From assembly GCA_016932035.1 (NCBI GenBank), contig JAFGDR010000036.1:24715-88714 (forward strand): a DNA stretch of 64,000 nucleotides, written 5' to 3'. The stretch is from Candidatus Cloacimonadota bacterium. GTDB lineage: Bacteria; Cloacimonadota; Cloacimonadia; JGIOTU-2. Numbering within the stretch: the stretch's first letter is position 1; the number at the start of each line of letters is the position of its first letter. The notes beneath the pieces were generated by a model. It was not told the DNA's origin and ran no database searches. It saw only the letters and a program-made list of their open reading frames with translations. Shown here one piece after another: positions 36,745-45,859 of this stretch. Both the position numbers and the translations under genes were made by a program.

Positions 36745-37377
36745 ATGAAAAATATTTGTGATCCCTGGCATCCGGACTACGATTTTGTTGATGAGGTTGA
36801 ACCAATCAAATTAAGCTACCCTCATGCAGTTTTTACTGGTTCATTTAAGCAAGGAATTTCATCTTATTCTTTAAGTTTCAGAAATGTATCCTCTTTTCTT
36901 GGACATATATGCCTGTGTGGTGCTGGAGGATATCGAATCACACAACTCGCATTAGAATATATTAATACAGATCATACTCCTCTTGAAAAAGACAGGTTCA
37001 CACTCATCAGCAGTAAGGATAATACAATTAGTGATGTTATAGCTTTTATACTCGGTTGTCCAAGGAGGAATGACTCTCAAAAAAATCAATATTTTATCGA
37101 TGAAACTATAGAAACGAAACGACGGGAATATATCTATAGAATTGAGTATCATCCATTGAAGAAAGCTGTGCAGATATTATACAGAAAGCATCTTCTCGTT
37201 GGGAATGAATATATGGATGAATTATGGGAGATCGAGAAAGCCCTTGATAAAAAGCCGGAATCGGTATCCAAAAAGGACAAGATTATTTATAGAACTGCAA
37301 TGATAAAAATGGTGAGAAATGTCCTTTTTGATGAAGTGCCAGGATTGTTTGAGGTAAAAGAAATTTCATATACGTAA
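36745..37377 (+). CDS. FmdE-like protein (formylmethanofuran dehydrogenase subunit E family candidate)
   Basis: A protein of 210 residues. The segment FLGHICLCGAGGYRITQLAL (about 50-69) resembles the FmdE motif H-G-H-x-C-P-G-x-x-x-G-Y-R and is followed, as in that family, by a beta strand and an ILGCPRRN turn. FmdE-domain proteins bind iron or zinc and occur widely in bacteria without methanogenesis; their role is mostly unknown. The second half (about 120-210) is helical and has no recognised family. No ribosome binding site is visible before the ATG, and the gene stands alone, divergent from hflK. The assignment rests on one motif and is tentative. Confidence 0.55.
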   Translation: MKNICDPWHPDYDFVDEVEPIKLSYPHAVFTGSFKQGISSYSLSFRNVSSFLGHICLCGAGGYRITQLALEYINTDHTPLEKDRFTLISSKDNTISDVIAFILGCPRRNDSQKNQYFIDETIETKRREYIYRIEYHPLKKAVQILYRKHLLVGNEYMDELWEIEKALDKKPESVSKKDKIIYRTAMIKMVRNVLFDEVPGLFEVKEISYT

Positions 37378-37521
37378 ACATGATATGAATCTTGTTTTCC
37401 ATTAAATACTCTTTTCATGCTTTTTCAACTGCCACATCGTAATAAAATGAAGATCGATGGCAAATAAATTGACATCACTATGTTATAGTTTCTGCTCGAT
37501 TCAAATCAAAAAGAAGGTGCT

Positions 37522-38934
37522 ATGCAAAAACAATATCCCCTTTTTATCGGTAATACAAAAGTAAAGACTAAAGAGAAACGAACAATTTCATGTCCTCATG
37601 ACAAAATACCTGTTGGGATAGTATATATTGCAAATGATACCCATATCGATCAAGCAATAAAGAAAGCAGTAAAATGTTTTGAAACAAGCAAAGACATGCC
37701 AGCATATGAGCGTTCTGACATACTCTTTTCGATTGCAAAAGATATTGAGAATACAAAAGATGTTTTAGCAGAAACTCTCGCTTTGGAATGCGCAAAAAAC
37801 ATCACTTTTGCCCGAGGTGAGGTAAAAAGAGCAATCCAAACCTTTACTCTTGCTGCGGAAGAAGCAAAAAGAATTAATGGAGATTTCTTCGGACTGGATA
37901 GCGTTCCTAAAGGTGCTCATACTCATGCACTTGTGAAACTATTCCCAATCGGACCTGTACTTGGGATCGCCCCTTTCAATTTTCCAATTAACCTTGTAGC
38001 ACATAAGGTTGCACCAGCAATTGCTGTTGGAAATCCTATTATTATGAAACCTTCTTCACTTGCCCCTATCTCTGCACTGAATCTCGCGGAAATTATCATA
38101 AAGTATGTTCCTGACGGTATGCTTTCTGTGCTTCCCTGCTCCGGACCTTCCATAATGAGCGCTGTAAAAAATGAAGACATCAAAATGATCAGCTTTACGG
38201 GCAGTCCGGCAGTTGGCTGGAAACTGAAAGATCAGTACAGTAAAAAGAGAATTTGTCTTGAATTAGGAGGCAACGCCGGTCTTATTATCGATGAAGATGC
38301 GGATATTGAAGATGCCGTCAATAAATCGATCATTGGTGGTTTTGGATATGCTGGACAGGTTTGTATTCACACACAAAGATTCTATGTTCATAACTCAATA
38401 TTCAAAGAATTTCTCAACTTGTTTTTGGTCAAAACAAAAGAGATCAAACTTGGTCATCCACTCGATGAAGAAGCATTTCTAAATTGTATGATATCCGAAC
38501 AGGAAGCGATCAGGGCTGAAAGTTGGATACAGGAAGCTGTTCAACAGGGGGCTGAAATTCTTTGTGGAGGTAAACGAGACGGTACAAAGCTCGAAGCAAC
38601 CATCCTTACCAAAACAAAGCAGGACATGAAAGTAGAAAAAAATGAAGTATTTGCTCCAGTGGTAACTCTTACTCCTTTTGATGATTTTAAAAAAGCAGTC
38701 GGGATGATTAATAATTCAGTTTACGGACTGCAGGCAGGTGTTTTCTCAAATAATCTTAAACATATCAAATATGCTTTCAAAATTTTGGAAGTTGGAGGAG
38801 TCATCATCAATAACACACCAACATTCCGAGTTGACCAGATGCCTTACGGTGGTGTAAAGAATTCCGGCTTCGGTCGAGAAGGAGTCCGTTATTCAATCGA
38901 AGAAATGACCGAGTTAAAATTGCTTGTGATCTGA
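37522..38934 (+). CDS. Aldehyde dehydrogenase family protein
   Basis: A protein of 470 residues, full length for the NAD(P)+-dependent aldehyde dehydrogenase family. Catalytic residues are all present: Asn153 (IAPFNFPINL), Glu247 (CLELGGNAG) and the nucleophile Cys281 (FGYAGQVCIHTQR). The loop SFTGSPAVGW binds the cofactor and KNSGFGREGVRYSIEEMTE is the typical C-terminus. The VCIHTQR form is common in subfamilies related to lactaldehyde or succinate-semialdehyde dehydrogenases and non-phosphorylating glyceraldehyde-3-phosphate dehydrogenase; the substrate cannot be assigned. GAAGGTG precedes the ATG. It is transcribed alone and ends at a strong terminator. Confidence 0.93.
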   Translation: MQKQYPLFIGNTKVKTKEKRTISCPHDKIPVGIVYIANDTHIDQAIKKAVKCFETSKDMPAYERSDILFSIAKDIENTKDVLAETLALECAKNITFARGEVKRAIQTFTLAAEEAKRINGDFFGLDSVPKGAHTHALVKLFPIGPVLGIAPFNFPINLVAHKVAPAIAVGNPIIMKPSSLAPISALNLAEIIIKYVPDGMLSVLPCSGPSIMSAVKNEDIKMISFTGSPAVGWKLKDQYSKKRICLELGGNAGLIIDEDADIEDAVNKSIIGGFGYAGQVCIHTQRFYVHNSIFKEFLNLFLVKTKEIKLGHPLDEEAFLNCMISEQEAIRAESWIQEAVQQGAEILCGGKRDGTKLEATILTKTKQDMKVEKNEVFAPVVTLTPFDDFKKAVGMINNSVYGLQAGVFSNNLKHIKYAFKILEVGGVIINNTPTFRVDQMPYGGVKNSGFGREGVRYSIEEMTELKLLVI

Positions 38935-38952
38935 TACTTGAGAAATCAATTA

Positions 38953-38984
38953 AAGAAAGCGAGGATGGACATCCTCGCTTTCTT
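38953..38984. terminator. Bidirectional rho-independent terminator
   Basis: AAGAAAGCGAGGAT (38953-38966) and ATCCTCGCTTTCTT (38971-38984) form a perfect 14-bp stem with a GGAC tetraloop. It lies between the convergent aldehyde dehydrogenase (stop 38934) and lipoprotein (stop at 39005) genes and can serve both strands. Confidence 0.9.
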
Positions 38985-39004
38985 CAATATTTGTTTCGTA
39001 AATT

Positions 39005-40612
39005 TTACCAGAAAATGACTTCCCCTTTTTCAATAGTAAAAATTCTCGGGTCAGGATGCAGGCAATCTTCTTCTACTTTATACAGTGATGCGGGATAGTA
39101 ATACTCAAAAATCAGTGAATCTGTTGTTGCAATAGTTTCTACCAGTTCATTCCAATCATCTTCTGCCCATACATACCAAGTATATGTGCTGTCGATTTTG
39201 ATCTTATTCTCTCCACCATGCCCTATCTTCTTTAATATAAATATACTGTCAGTTGGACATCTATCATCTACTATGATATTATCAAAACTGAAAATCTGAC
39301 CATCCTCATTGAGAATGAAGGGAGCACCAGCAGGAACCGGTTCATAATCCGGCTTCATCTCATTTTCGACCAATACGGAATCGACAATCTCATAAAATAC
39401 CGGTAAATATGCAATCCTTCTCCCCATATCGGTGAAGGTAACGTTTCTCGAACTATCAACACTTCCCCAATGTATGGGTTGCCAATCATTATCATTGTAC
39501 ACCGCAATATATGCAAATGGAATGTCATCATCTACCTGAACGGATACATCAGAAACAGGCACATATTTATCAGTCACATCTTTAAAATTTTTATAACCAA
39601 GCCATGGAGGAGCTTTCATCGAATCAGGCAACACATCTGCTAAAGTATTTTTTTCTTGAGAAAAGACCTTTCGATAGACTTTTGCAATTTTTTCCTGAAG
39701 GTTATACTGTCCTGGATTTGCTTCTGCACCCATAAACGGGATCACTTCATCACCGGGAAGCACGATCGCATTCCAGGCATGATTATTGGAACGATCAGGC
39801 CAATACGGTGTAAAATCACTGGTTACCGCAAGCCCGTTAGCACGCATCGCATAGATCGTGAAATTCGTCATATCCTCACAGCGGCCATATCCGTTCTTGA
39901 GCATCTCTTCAAGTCCCTGATCTGTTGGGTGGTAATAAAATACATCTTTGAAGGTGAATATTTTACGAACGGAATCATTAGTAGCAAAGGCAAGGTGGAG
40001 TGGATCTGAAGCCCCGAGTCTCAGCGGTTCAAGACGATGCCAGAAATACAACCGCCAATTTGATAATGGTTCGGAGGAACCCCTGTACGGAAGGATATAT
40101 TCCCGGAAATCCTCCCATGAATATCCGATTGTCCATGGATACGTTTCATATGCCAGAAAAGCAAGATCGATATGGGTAATAAGGAGTTCGGCTGTCATCG
40201 TTTGGACGTCTTCCTGCCTTTCGATCAGCTTGTAATGAAGCTCTCCAAGCTCCTGTTCAAGAGAGTCTAAATATGTCTGAATTTCGTTCGCATTATCAAA
40301 TTCCATCACATCCAGAGGTGCGATGGTGCCGAGTGAATCAACCAGTTGAACATCCACGAATGAATGATCTGGCATGTACGCGATCAGAAAGGATGCAGCT
40401 TCAAACTTTTGAGGATCATCTTTATAGTGATAAAGTACTTTGAGCAGCTCTTTTTTATTACTGCCTGCTTTATCAAGACTTTCTATCACCTTCTCACGAT
40501 ATTCATCCGAAATCATAGGTGTTATCTTTTTCATAGAGTAAGGCTGAAAAACGGAACATGCAGTCATGCTAATTACACTCACGATAATGACGAATATCAG
40601 ATACTTCTTCAT
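39005..40612 (-). CDS. Transglutaminase-like lipoprotein
   Basis: A protein of 535 residues. A lipoprotein signal peptide with lipobox SMTAC puts the lipidated Cys at residue 19. A transglutaminase-like core spans about 190-310: GYGRCEDMTNFTIYAMRANG with Cys245, and SNNHAWNAI with His278, then a possible third acidic residue in FMGAEANP. The second half (310-535) is beta-rich and may bind carbohydrate or peptide. Bacterial members of this fold are mostly peptidases or amide-group transferases at the cell surface. It lies 12 bp after tldD, probably in the same transcript. The stop is next to a strong terminator. Specificity is unknown. Confidence 0.85.
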   Translation of the reverse strand: MKKYLIFVIIVSVISMTACSVFQPYSMKKITPMISDEYREKVIESLDKAGSNKKELLKVLYHYKDDPQKFEAASFLIAYMPDHSFVDVQLVDSLGTIAPLDVMEFDNANEIQTYLDSLEQELGELHYKLIERQEDVQTMTAELLITHIDLAFLAYETYPWTIGYSWEDFREYILPYRGSSEPLSNWRLYFWHRLEPLRLGASDPLHLAFATNDSVRKIFTFKDVFYYHPTDQGLEEMLKNGYGRCEDMTNFTIYAMRANGLAVTSDFTPYWPDRSNNHAWNAIVLPGDEVIPFMGAEANPGQYNLQEKIAKVYRKVFSQEKNTLADVLPDSMKAPPWLGYKNFKDVTDKYVPVSDVSVQVDDDIPFAYIAVYNDNDWQPIHWGSVDSSRNVTFTDMGRRIAYLPVFYEIVDSVLVENEMKPDYEPVPAGAPFILNEDGQIFSFDNIIVDDRCPTDSIFILKKIGHGGENKIKIDSTYTWYVWAEDDWNELVETIATTDSLIFEYYYPASLYKVEEDCLHPDPRIFTIEKGEVIFW

Positions 40613-40624
40613 TATTTAAGCTCC

Positions 40625-42070
40625 TTATTTGCGAACACCAACGGCAACTTTTATGAATCGTGCTGGTGCTGCCCCGTGTGACATTTCAGCTCTCTGTCCC
40701 GGCTGCCCTTTACCGCAGTTTGGAACACCCCACAGCTCCCATTCTTCTTCACCGCATATAGCATCACAGCTCTGCCAAAATTGAGGAGTAATGCCTTGAT
40801 AGGTTGGATTTTTTACGATGCGGACTTTTTTTCCATTTTTAATCTCCCATCCGATCTCTGTAGTGAACTGGAAATTCAGGCGACGCTGATCGATACTCCA
40901 TGTTTTATTCGTTTCAACAAGAAGACCGTTCTTTGTGTCTGCGATTAGATCATCCAAGGAACCTTGACCGGGCATAAGAGATATATTGACCATCCTGATC
41001 ATAGGGATATTACTGTAACCGTCTGCCCTGTTACATCCCCTGCTGTGTGAATCGCCAATGACATGTGCCAGCTCACGGTTCGTAAGATACATCTTATACA
41101 AACCATTCTGTATCATATGATATCGCTGTGCTCGAACGCCGTCATCATCATAGCCAAAGGTTGCAAGTCCGGTTGGTACAGTTGAGTCTGCGACCACATT
41201 AACGATGGGAGAGCCATAATTGAAGTCCTTATACAGATCAGTTGTGAGGAAACTGCGTCCTGCATAGTTCGCTTCCATACCAAGAACTCTATCCAATTCT
41301 GAGGGATGTCCAATTGATTCATGGATTTGCAATCCGAGCTGACTTCCTTCAATAATAATGTCCATATCCCTAACCGGGCAATCCGGCGCATCAAGAAGTG
41401 CAACTGCTTCATCTCGAACACGTTCTGCATTTTCAACAAATGGAGTTGCAAGAATATATTCATAGCCCATCTGCTTGTATTGTCCTCCAAAAGAAGCAGG
41501 ATAGGATCGTACCTGCACATTTGGACCATCAACAGCTGTCACAGAATATCCTCCACCGCTACGAAGCAATATCTGCTCGATGAATGAACCTTCTGTTGTA
41601 GCAAGCCATTGATGTTCTCTCCAGAAGCTCATTTCCGATTCTGCAACTTTTATCTTATCATTTTTCCTGAGAATCGTATCGATTTTGTTAAGGAGAGAAA
41701 GTTTATCCTCAAGCGAAACCGTAAATGGATCAATGATATATGGAGATGTCCATATGTCCTCATGAATCGGTTCTGGTGCAAGCCGGATGCTGTCTTTTCT
41801 AAGCGTAGCAGATGCTTTTGCAATATCTACTGCTCGTTTTGCAACTATCTTGATCTCTTGCTTCGTCACAATGGAACTCGATGCAAAACCCCATGAACCA
41901 TTTGCTATTACACGGATACCAAAACCGAAGCTTTCGGTATTATTGAGTGTTTCAACCTCTCCATTTTTCATGAAGATTTTCTGGTTCTTTGAAATAATTA
42001 TTCGTATATCCGCATAGGATGCGCCGTGCAAAATTGCTGCATCCAGTGCTAATTGACAAAGATCTTTCAT
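40625..42070 (-). CDS. tldD: TldD/PmbA family metalloprotease, TldD type
   Basis: A protein of 481 residues. The zinc site HExxxH is present in LQIHESIGHPSELDRVLG, followed by EANYAGRSFLT, and the C-terminal region has GITPQFWQSCDAICGEEEWELWG and GKGQPGQRAEMSHGAAPARF, both TldD hallmarks. TldD and TldE form a heterodimer that degrades unfolded peptides and matures some modified peptides. No tldE (pmbA) is adjacent; its usual neighbour place is taken by the lipoprotein. The start at 42070 (second Met) is preferred because AAAGGA is at proper spacing for it. Confidence 0.93.
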   Translation of the reverse strand: MKDLCQLALDAAILHGASYADIRIIISKNQKIFMKNGEVETLNNTESFGFGIRVIANGSWGFASSSIVTKQEIKIVAKRAVDIAKASATLRKDSIRLAPEPIHEDIWTSPYIIDPFTVSLEDKLSLLNKIDTILRKNDKIKVAESEMSFWREHQWLATTEGSFIEQILLRSGGGYSVTAVDGPNVQVRSYPASFGGQYKQMGYEYILATPFVENAERVRDEAVALLDAPDCPVRDMDIIIEGSQLGLQIHESIGHPSELDRVLGMEANYAGRSFLTTDLYKDFNYGSPIVNVVADSTVPTGLATFGYDDDGVRAQRYHMIQNGLYKMYLTNRELAHVIGDSHSRGCNRADGYSNIPMIRMVNISLMPGQGSLDDLIADTKNGLLVETNKTWSIDQRRLNFQFTTEIGWEIKNGKKVRIVKNPTYQGITPQFWQSCDAICGEEEWELWGVPNCGKGQPGQRAEMSHGAAPARFIKVAVGVRK

Positions 42071-42088
42071 GGTCATTCCTTTCTCTTC

Positions 42089-45000
42089 TTATCGTAATAA
42101 AAGTATCTTTCCGATATCAGTATATTTGGCGTTATCAATTTTAACGAAATATATGCCATTTGGAGTTTTTCTGTTTTGATCATCCAGACCATTCCAAACT
42201 GTCTGAAATCCAAAATCAGTACTCCCTAATTCTAATGATCTTACAAGCTGTCCCTTAATATTAAAAATTCCAGCTGTGACCTCATGGAGTTGCTTATCTG
42301 TCGTATAATATGAAATCATTGTAGAACCGGAGGACGGCTGAGGATATATACCAAGGTCGCCATTCATCATTACTGGTTCATCATCGATTGCATAGTATGG
42401 ATCAGGAGGGTCGGTTGTATATTTTATTGCTAGCTCGTTTTCAAGAGGAGTTGCACTTGCAGGATAGATATCAGCATATGTATAGAGCACGCCATCAGAT
42501 TGAGTGAGATTCTCAATTCCCAAAGTTGAGTAGTTACTTGTTGCATCAGGATTGCTTATTGTGTGATAATTACACTGCAACTCACCATTTCCGCTTGCTG
42601 TGGGATAATGAACCGGATCATACAGAACAAGCTGGAACTTCTCGACTGATGTATCATCAAACCTGTTACAGCACTCATTCCACTCGATGATAAAACGGTT
42701 GTTCGTCAGATCATTATAATGGCAAATACGCATATCATGATGATATGTGGTGTCTGAAACAGTATAGGGTTCGCCGATCAAGTCATCCCAATATGCACAT
42801 ACCTGCCCGTATGGACCAAGCGCTGAAGGTATATCCCAGTTACGGAAATTCGTCCAATCATTCGTAATGAATGAAATCCAACCGTTCGAACATATGGTGA
42901 TCTCATCGAATATTTCTCCATAATAGGTGAATGAAAAAGGTAATGGGATCGTCCTGGACTCATCATCAGCCATGAAGATAACATCACCGAAACCACCCTC
43001 TTGAGGATCGATCTCTTCCCAGAAATAGATCGGTACTTCAGAATAATCTACATCATAACTGTCGTATGCATAGTAGCCAAAAGCATCTGGTCCCGTTGGA
43101 GCGTTCGTTTCGATTGGACCGGTTTCAAGAGAGAAATAGGTCTGTGTTATTCTATTCTCAGCATCTGTAAGTGTAAGTTCGAAGGGAATATTCCTTCCGA
43201 TAAAGCAGTTGCTTTCTATTTTCACATTGAATGTACCGGATGAAGTAGCATTCATATTTACTGATCCAAAAGCGTAATCCGTAGAGGTCAGTTCAGCTGC
43301 ATCGCTATAAACTGCTAATTCTCCATCAATGCCAACCGCATTAAAAGAAGCGATATTTTGAATGGTAACCTGTATTTGATTAATCTGTCCTGGCTCAAGC
43401 CATCCGCTTGTGGAATTGACGTTCACATCGACAACTTCAAACAGAAGAGATGATGCAATCAGAGAAAATTTCGATGTTGATCCGGTTGAAATATCAAGCA
43501 CGAACTCAAGCACCTCTATATCCGGACAGTCAGCATGTATCTCAATTTCATAACTTTGCACGCTCGTTCCACCTGATGTGATATCACCGAATGTTTTTGT
43601 TGAAACAGGTATCGTAATGAATGAACTGCTTGAACTGAGTGTTGCACTCACACCTGAAGCTGTTGATGTTCCAAAATTTTTCAATGTAAGATCGAAACTC
43701 AGTGTCGAACCTGCTTGAACAGCAGCACTCGTTTCATATTCGAATAAACCCACATCATTTGTTTGTTCGAGAACATCTATTGTATCGATTTTTGCAATGA
43801 AATTCGGAGCTGTTATAACAAGTATGATCTCACCAGTGCTTTCCGATGTAAATGGAATGGTCGCATGCCCGTTTTCAAGAAATGCGACTTCATAAAATTC
43901 ATCGGCTTTTTTTGCTGTGACCGTTCCCTCTTCGAGATTTGTACATGTGACATCCAAATAATTAGTACCAACTGTAACCGTCTCCGGTATCGTGCATTGG
44001 ATTTCTTCAGGTATGGTCGTCCACATGGTGAGTGTCGGATCACCGAGGATGTTGTACACATAAAAATAAAATTCTACCTGGTCGCCAAGACCCTGCTGCA
44101 AAGGAAAATTATGATACAGTTCTATCTTCCCTCGTAAAACTGACAAACCAAAATCGTAGATTCCTTCATCCAGCAATCCGTAATAAAATCCTGAGAAAAG
44201 AGAGTTATTCAACTTTGTGCTGGTATGCAGATCTGAAGGTCCCACAAAAACAACACCACCCTGAGGAGCAGTGGGCGTTCCAAGCTGAAGGATCGCTTCG
44301 CCAAAGCAGGGATCTGCAGAAGTATTCGCAAAGTCACCAGTATTACACACAAATGAAGTAACAACCGGTGTTTTCACTCCATTACTCAAACTTCCCATAT
44401 TGTCAACATGGAATTCCGGGTAATGCCATCCGTTCGCATCTCCCCAGCCACGGTAGTTAAGAAAACTGATACCGGCATTGATCTTACTCACGATCTCGGA
44501 GGTGCCGGGATATGTCGGTGGATAAAAAACCGTATCGACCTGGGTAAATCCATAATGTAACATCTTATCCCTGAGCCATCGGGAAACTTTGACCGGCGTA
44601 CTCGGTGTGGGAGGAGTCGTGCTGTAATTTCCTGCAACAACAAGCGCTTTTTTCAGCCATTCAGGATTTTCAAGGTATGGAGTTTTTTCATATGAAATAA
44701 CTTTGTTAATGACTGTCCAGAGCTGGTTTATCTCATCAATGGACATACGCCCGATGATCACATCAGGAAAATAATCCGTTCCATCAAGAAGCGTGTAGGG
44801 ATGGTCTGATACATCGTTTTCTGCGCTGAAATAGAAGGATGGTACTGCAAAATAATCGTCCACATCCCCTATCAGAAGAACATAATCTGGCGGTACATCT
44901 GAGGTGTCATACACCTGCTGGATATATGCTTTGATTTCGTTGGCGGTTGTGCCGGTTTCCGTAAGCGTTGCAACCGAGCATTCGATACCCTTTGCTTCTT

Positions 45001-45574
45001 TCCAATCGATAAAATTCTGTATATAATTCTCAAGAAGCTGGTGGCAGATAATGAGCATGTTCGATGGCTGTAGTTGAAGACCTTCAAGATACGATTCGTC
45101 AAAGTTATCTACTACAGATGGATATACCTTATAGAATGCTTTGGATAAAGATTTCGGAACCTGCCTGTCATTCGTCGGAACGATCTCGAATTCCATTTTT
45201 TCGATTTTTGAGTACGTATTGTGTTTCTCATTATACACGTTCGTTTTGATCTGCAATGTATGCGCAGAAAGATCTCTCATAGTAAATGAGTTTGTTTTTA
45301 GGATTCTTTTTTCATCTATCTGATCAACCGTTTTTAGAAGATTACCTGCGTCATCATATTCTGATAATACACACGTATGAATGACTATCTCAATGTCATC
45401 CGAAGGTACAGCAATGGTTGTGAATACGTTGTCTTCTGCAGCGGTCATATCGATGGTATTTTCAAATTGGATTTCAATACTATTTCCTTTTGATGAATAA
45501 GAAAACATGTCCTTTGCATGAAGGATGTTCAGTGCGAGGAGAAGTATCATAGTGACGACAAATACTTTTTTCAT
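42089..45574 (-). CDS. Secreted gingipain-like peptidase C25 with beta-sandwich repeats and C-terminal sorting domain
   Basis: A protein of 1161 residues. A signal peptide (MKKVFVVTMILLLALNILHA) is followed by a propeptide-like region, then a C25 peptidase domain (about 165-500). The nucleophile segment is TSFVCNTGDF with Cys410, as in gingipains (ACVNGDF). Where gingipains have the catalytic GHG His, this protein has GWG (Trp377), with His384 close by (GWHYPEF). CARDB-like and other beta domains follow (about 520-1060), and the C-terminus (DLGIYPQPSSG through FNIKGQLV to GKILLLR) matches T9SS type A sorting domains. The start at 45574 is chosen by the signal peptide; the longer frame is artefactual. 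It should be exported by T9SS and may be a surface protease or an inactive relative. Confidence 0.88.
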   Translation of the reverse strand: MKKVFVVTMILLLALNILHAKDMFSYSSKGNSIEIQFENTIDMTAAEDNVFTTIAVPSDDIEIVIHTCVLSEYDDAGNLLKTVDQIDEKRILKTNSFTMRDLSAHTLQIKTNVYNEKHNTYSKIEKMEFEIVPTNDRQVPKSLSKAFYKVYPSVVDNFDESYLEGLQLQPSNMLIICHQLLENYIQNFIDWKEAKGIECSVATLTETGTTANEIKAYIQQVYDTSDVPPDYVLLIGDVDDYFAVPSFYFSAENDVSDHPYTLLDGTDYFPDVIIGRMSIDEINQLWTVINKVISYEKTPYLENPEWLKKALVVAGNYSTTPPTPSTPVKVSRWLRDKMLHYGFTQVDTVFYPPTYPGTSEIVSKINAGISFLNYRGWGDANGWHYPEFHVDNMGSLSNGVKTPVVTSFVCNTGDFANTSADPCFGEAILQLGTPTAPQGGVVFVGPSDLHTSTKLNNSLFSGFYYGLLDEGIYDFGLSVLRGKIELYHNFPLQQGLGDQVEFYFYVYNILGDPTLTMWTTIPEEIQCTIPETVTVGTNYLDVTCTNLEEGTVTAKKADEFYEVAFLENGHATIPFTSESTGEIILVITAPNFIAKIDTIDVLEQTNDVGLFEYETSAAVQAGSTLSFDLTLKNFGTSTASGVSATLSSSSSFITIPVSTKTFGDITSGGTSVQSYEIEIHADCPDIEVLEFVLDISTGSTSKFSLIASSLLFEVVDVNVNSTSGWLEPGQINQIQVTIQNIASFNAVGIDGELAVYSDAAELTSTDYAFGSVNMNATSSGTFNVKIESNCFIGRNIPFELTLTDAENRITQTYFSLETGPIETNAPTGPDAFGYYAYDSYDVDYSEVPIYFWEEIDPQEGGFGDVIFMADDESRTIPLPFSFTYYGEIFDEITICSNGWISFITNDWTNFRNWDIPSALGPYGQVCAYWDDLIGEPYTVSDTTYHHDMRICHYNDLTNNRFIIEWNECCNRFDDTSVEKFQLVLYDPVHYPTASGNGELQCNYHTISNPDATSNYSTLGIENLTQSDGVLYTYADIYPASATPLENELAIKYTTDPPDPYYAIDDEPVMMNGDLGIYPQPSSGSTMISYYTTDKQLHEVTAGIFNIKGQLVRSLELGSTDFGFQTVWNGLDDQNRKTPNGIYFVKIDNAKYTDIGKILLLR

Positions 45575-45859
45575 ACAGCCCCTAAAATAATTTTTCATAA
45601 CTGTGGAAATCGAGTTTTTTATGTCCAGAATTGTAGAAAGACTTAACCACGAAACACACGAAAAAGTACAAAAAAAATTCATCAATCGTCTCCATTACAT
45701 ATCGCCGTTGCAATTACAGAACACTCGGCTTCATTGTAATCCGCCGTAGTTGGCAGAGAAGAAATATTTTCAGTATGATTGCCTGTCATTACTGCGAAAT
45801 CACGAATAAAGTATACTTCTTAAATCCTCAAACATTATTCTCAATTCATTATTCACTAC

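Noticed and set aside
37440..37520. TTGACA near 37471 with TATAGT downstream as an aldehyde dehydrogenase promoter
   Set aside because: The two boxes are only 9 bp apart, too close for a sigma-70 promoter.
45575..45859. 285-bp gap with the string CCACGAAACACACGAAAAA and no gene
   Set aside because: It looks like a common AT/ACGAAA-rich intergenic string. Without other copies in view I cannot call it a repeat family or a regulatory site. No ORF, tRNA or terminator is evident.
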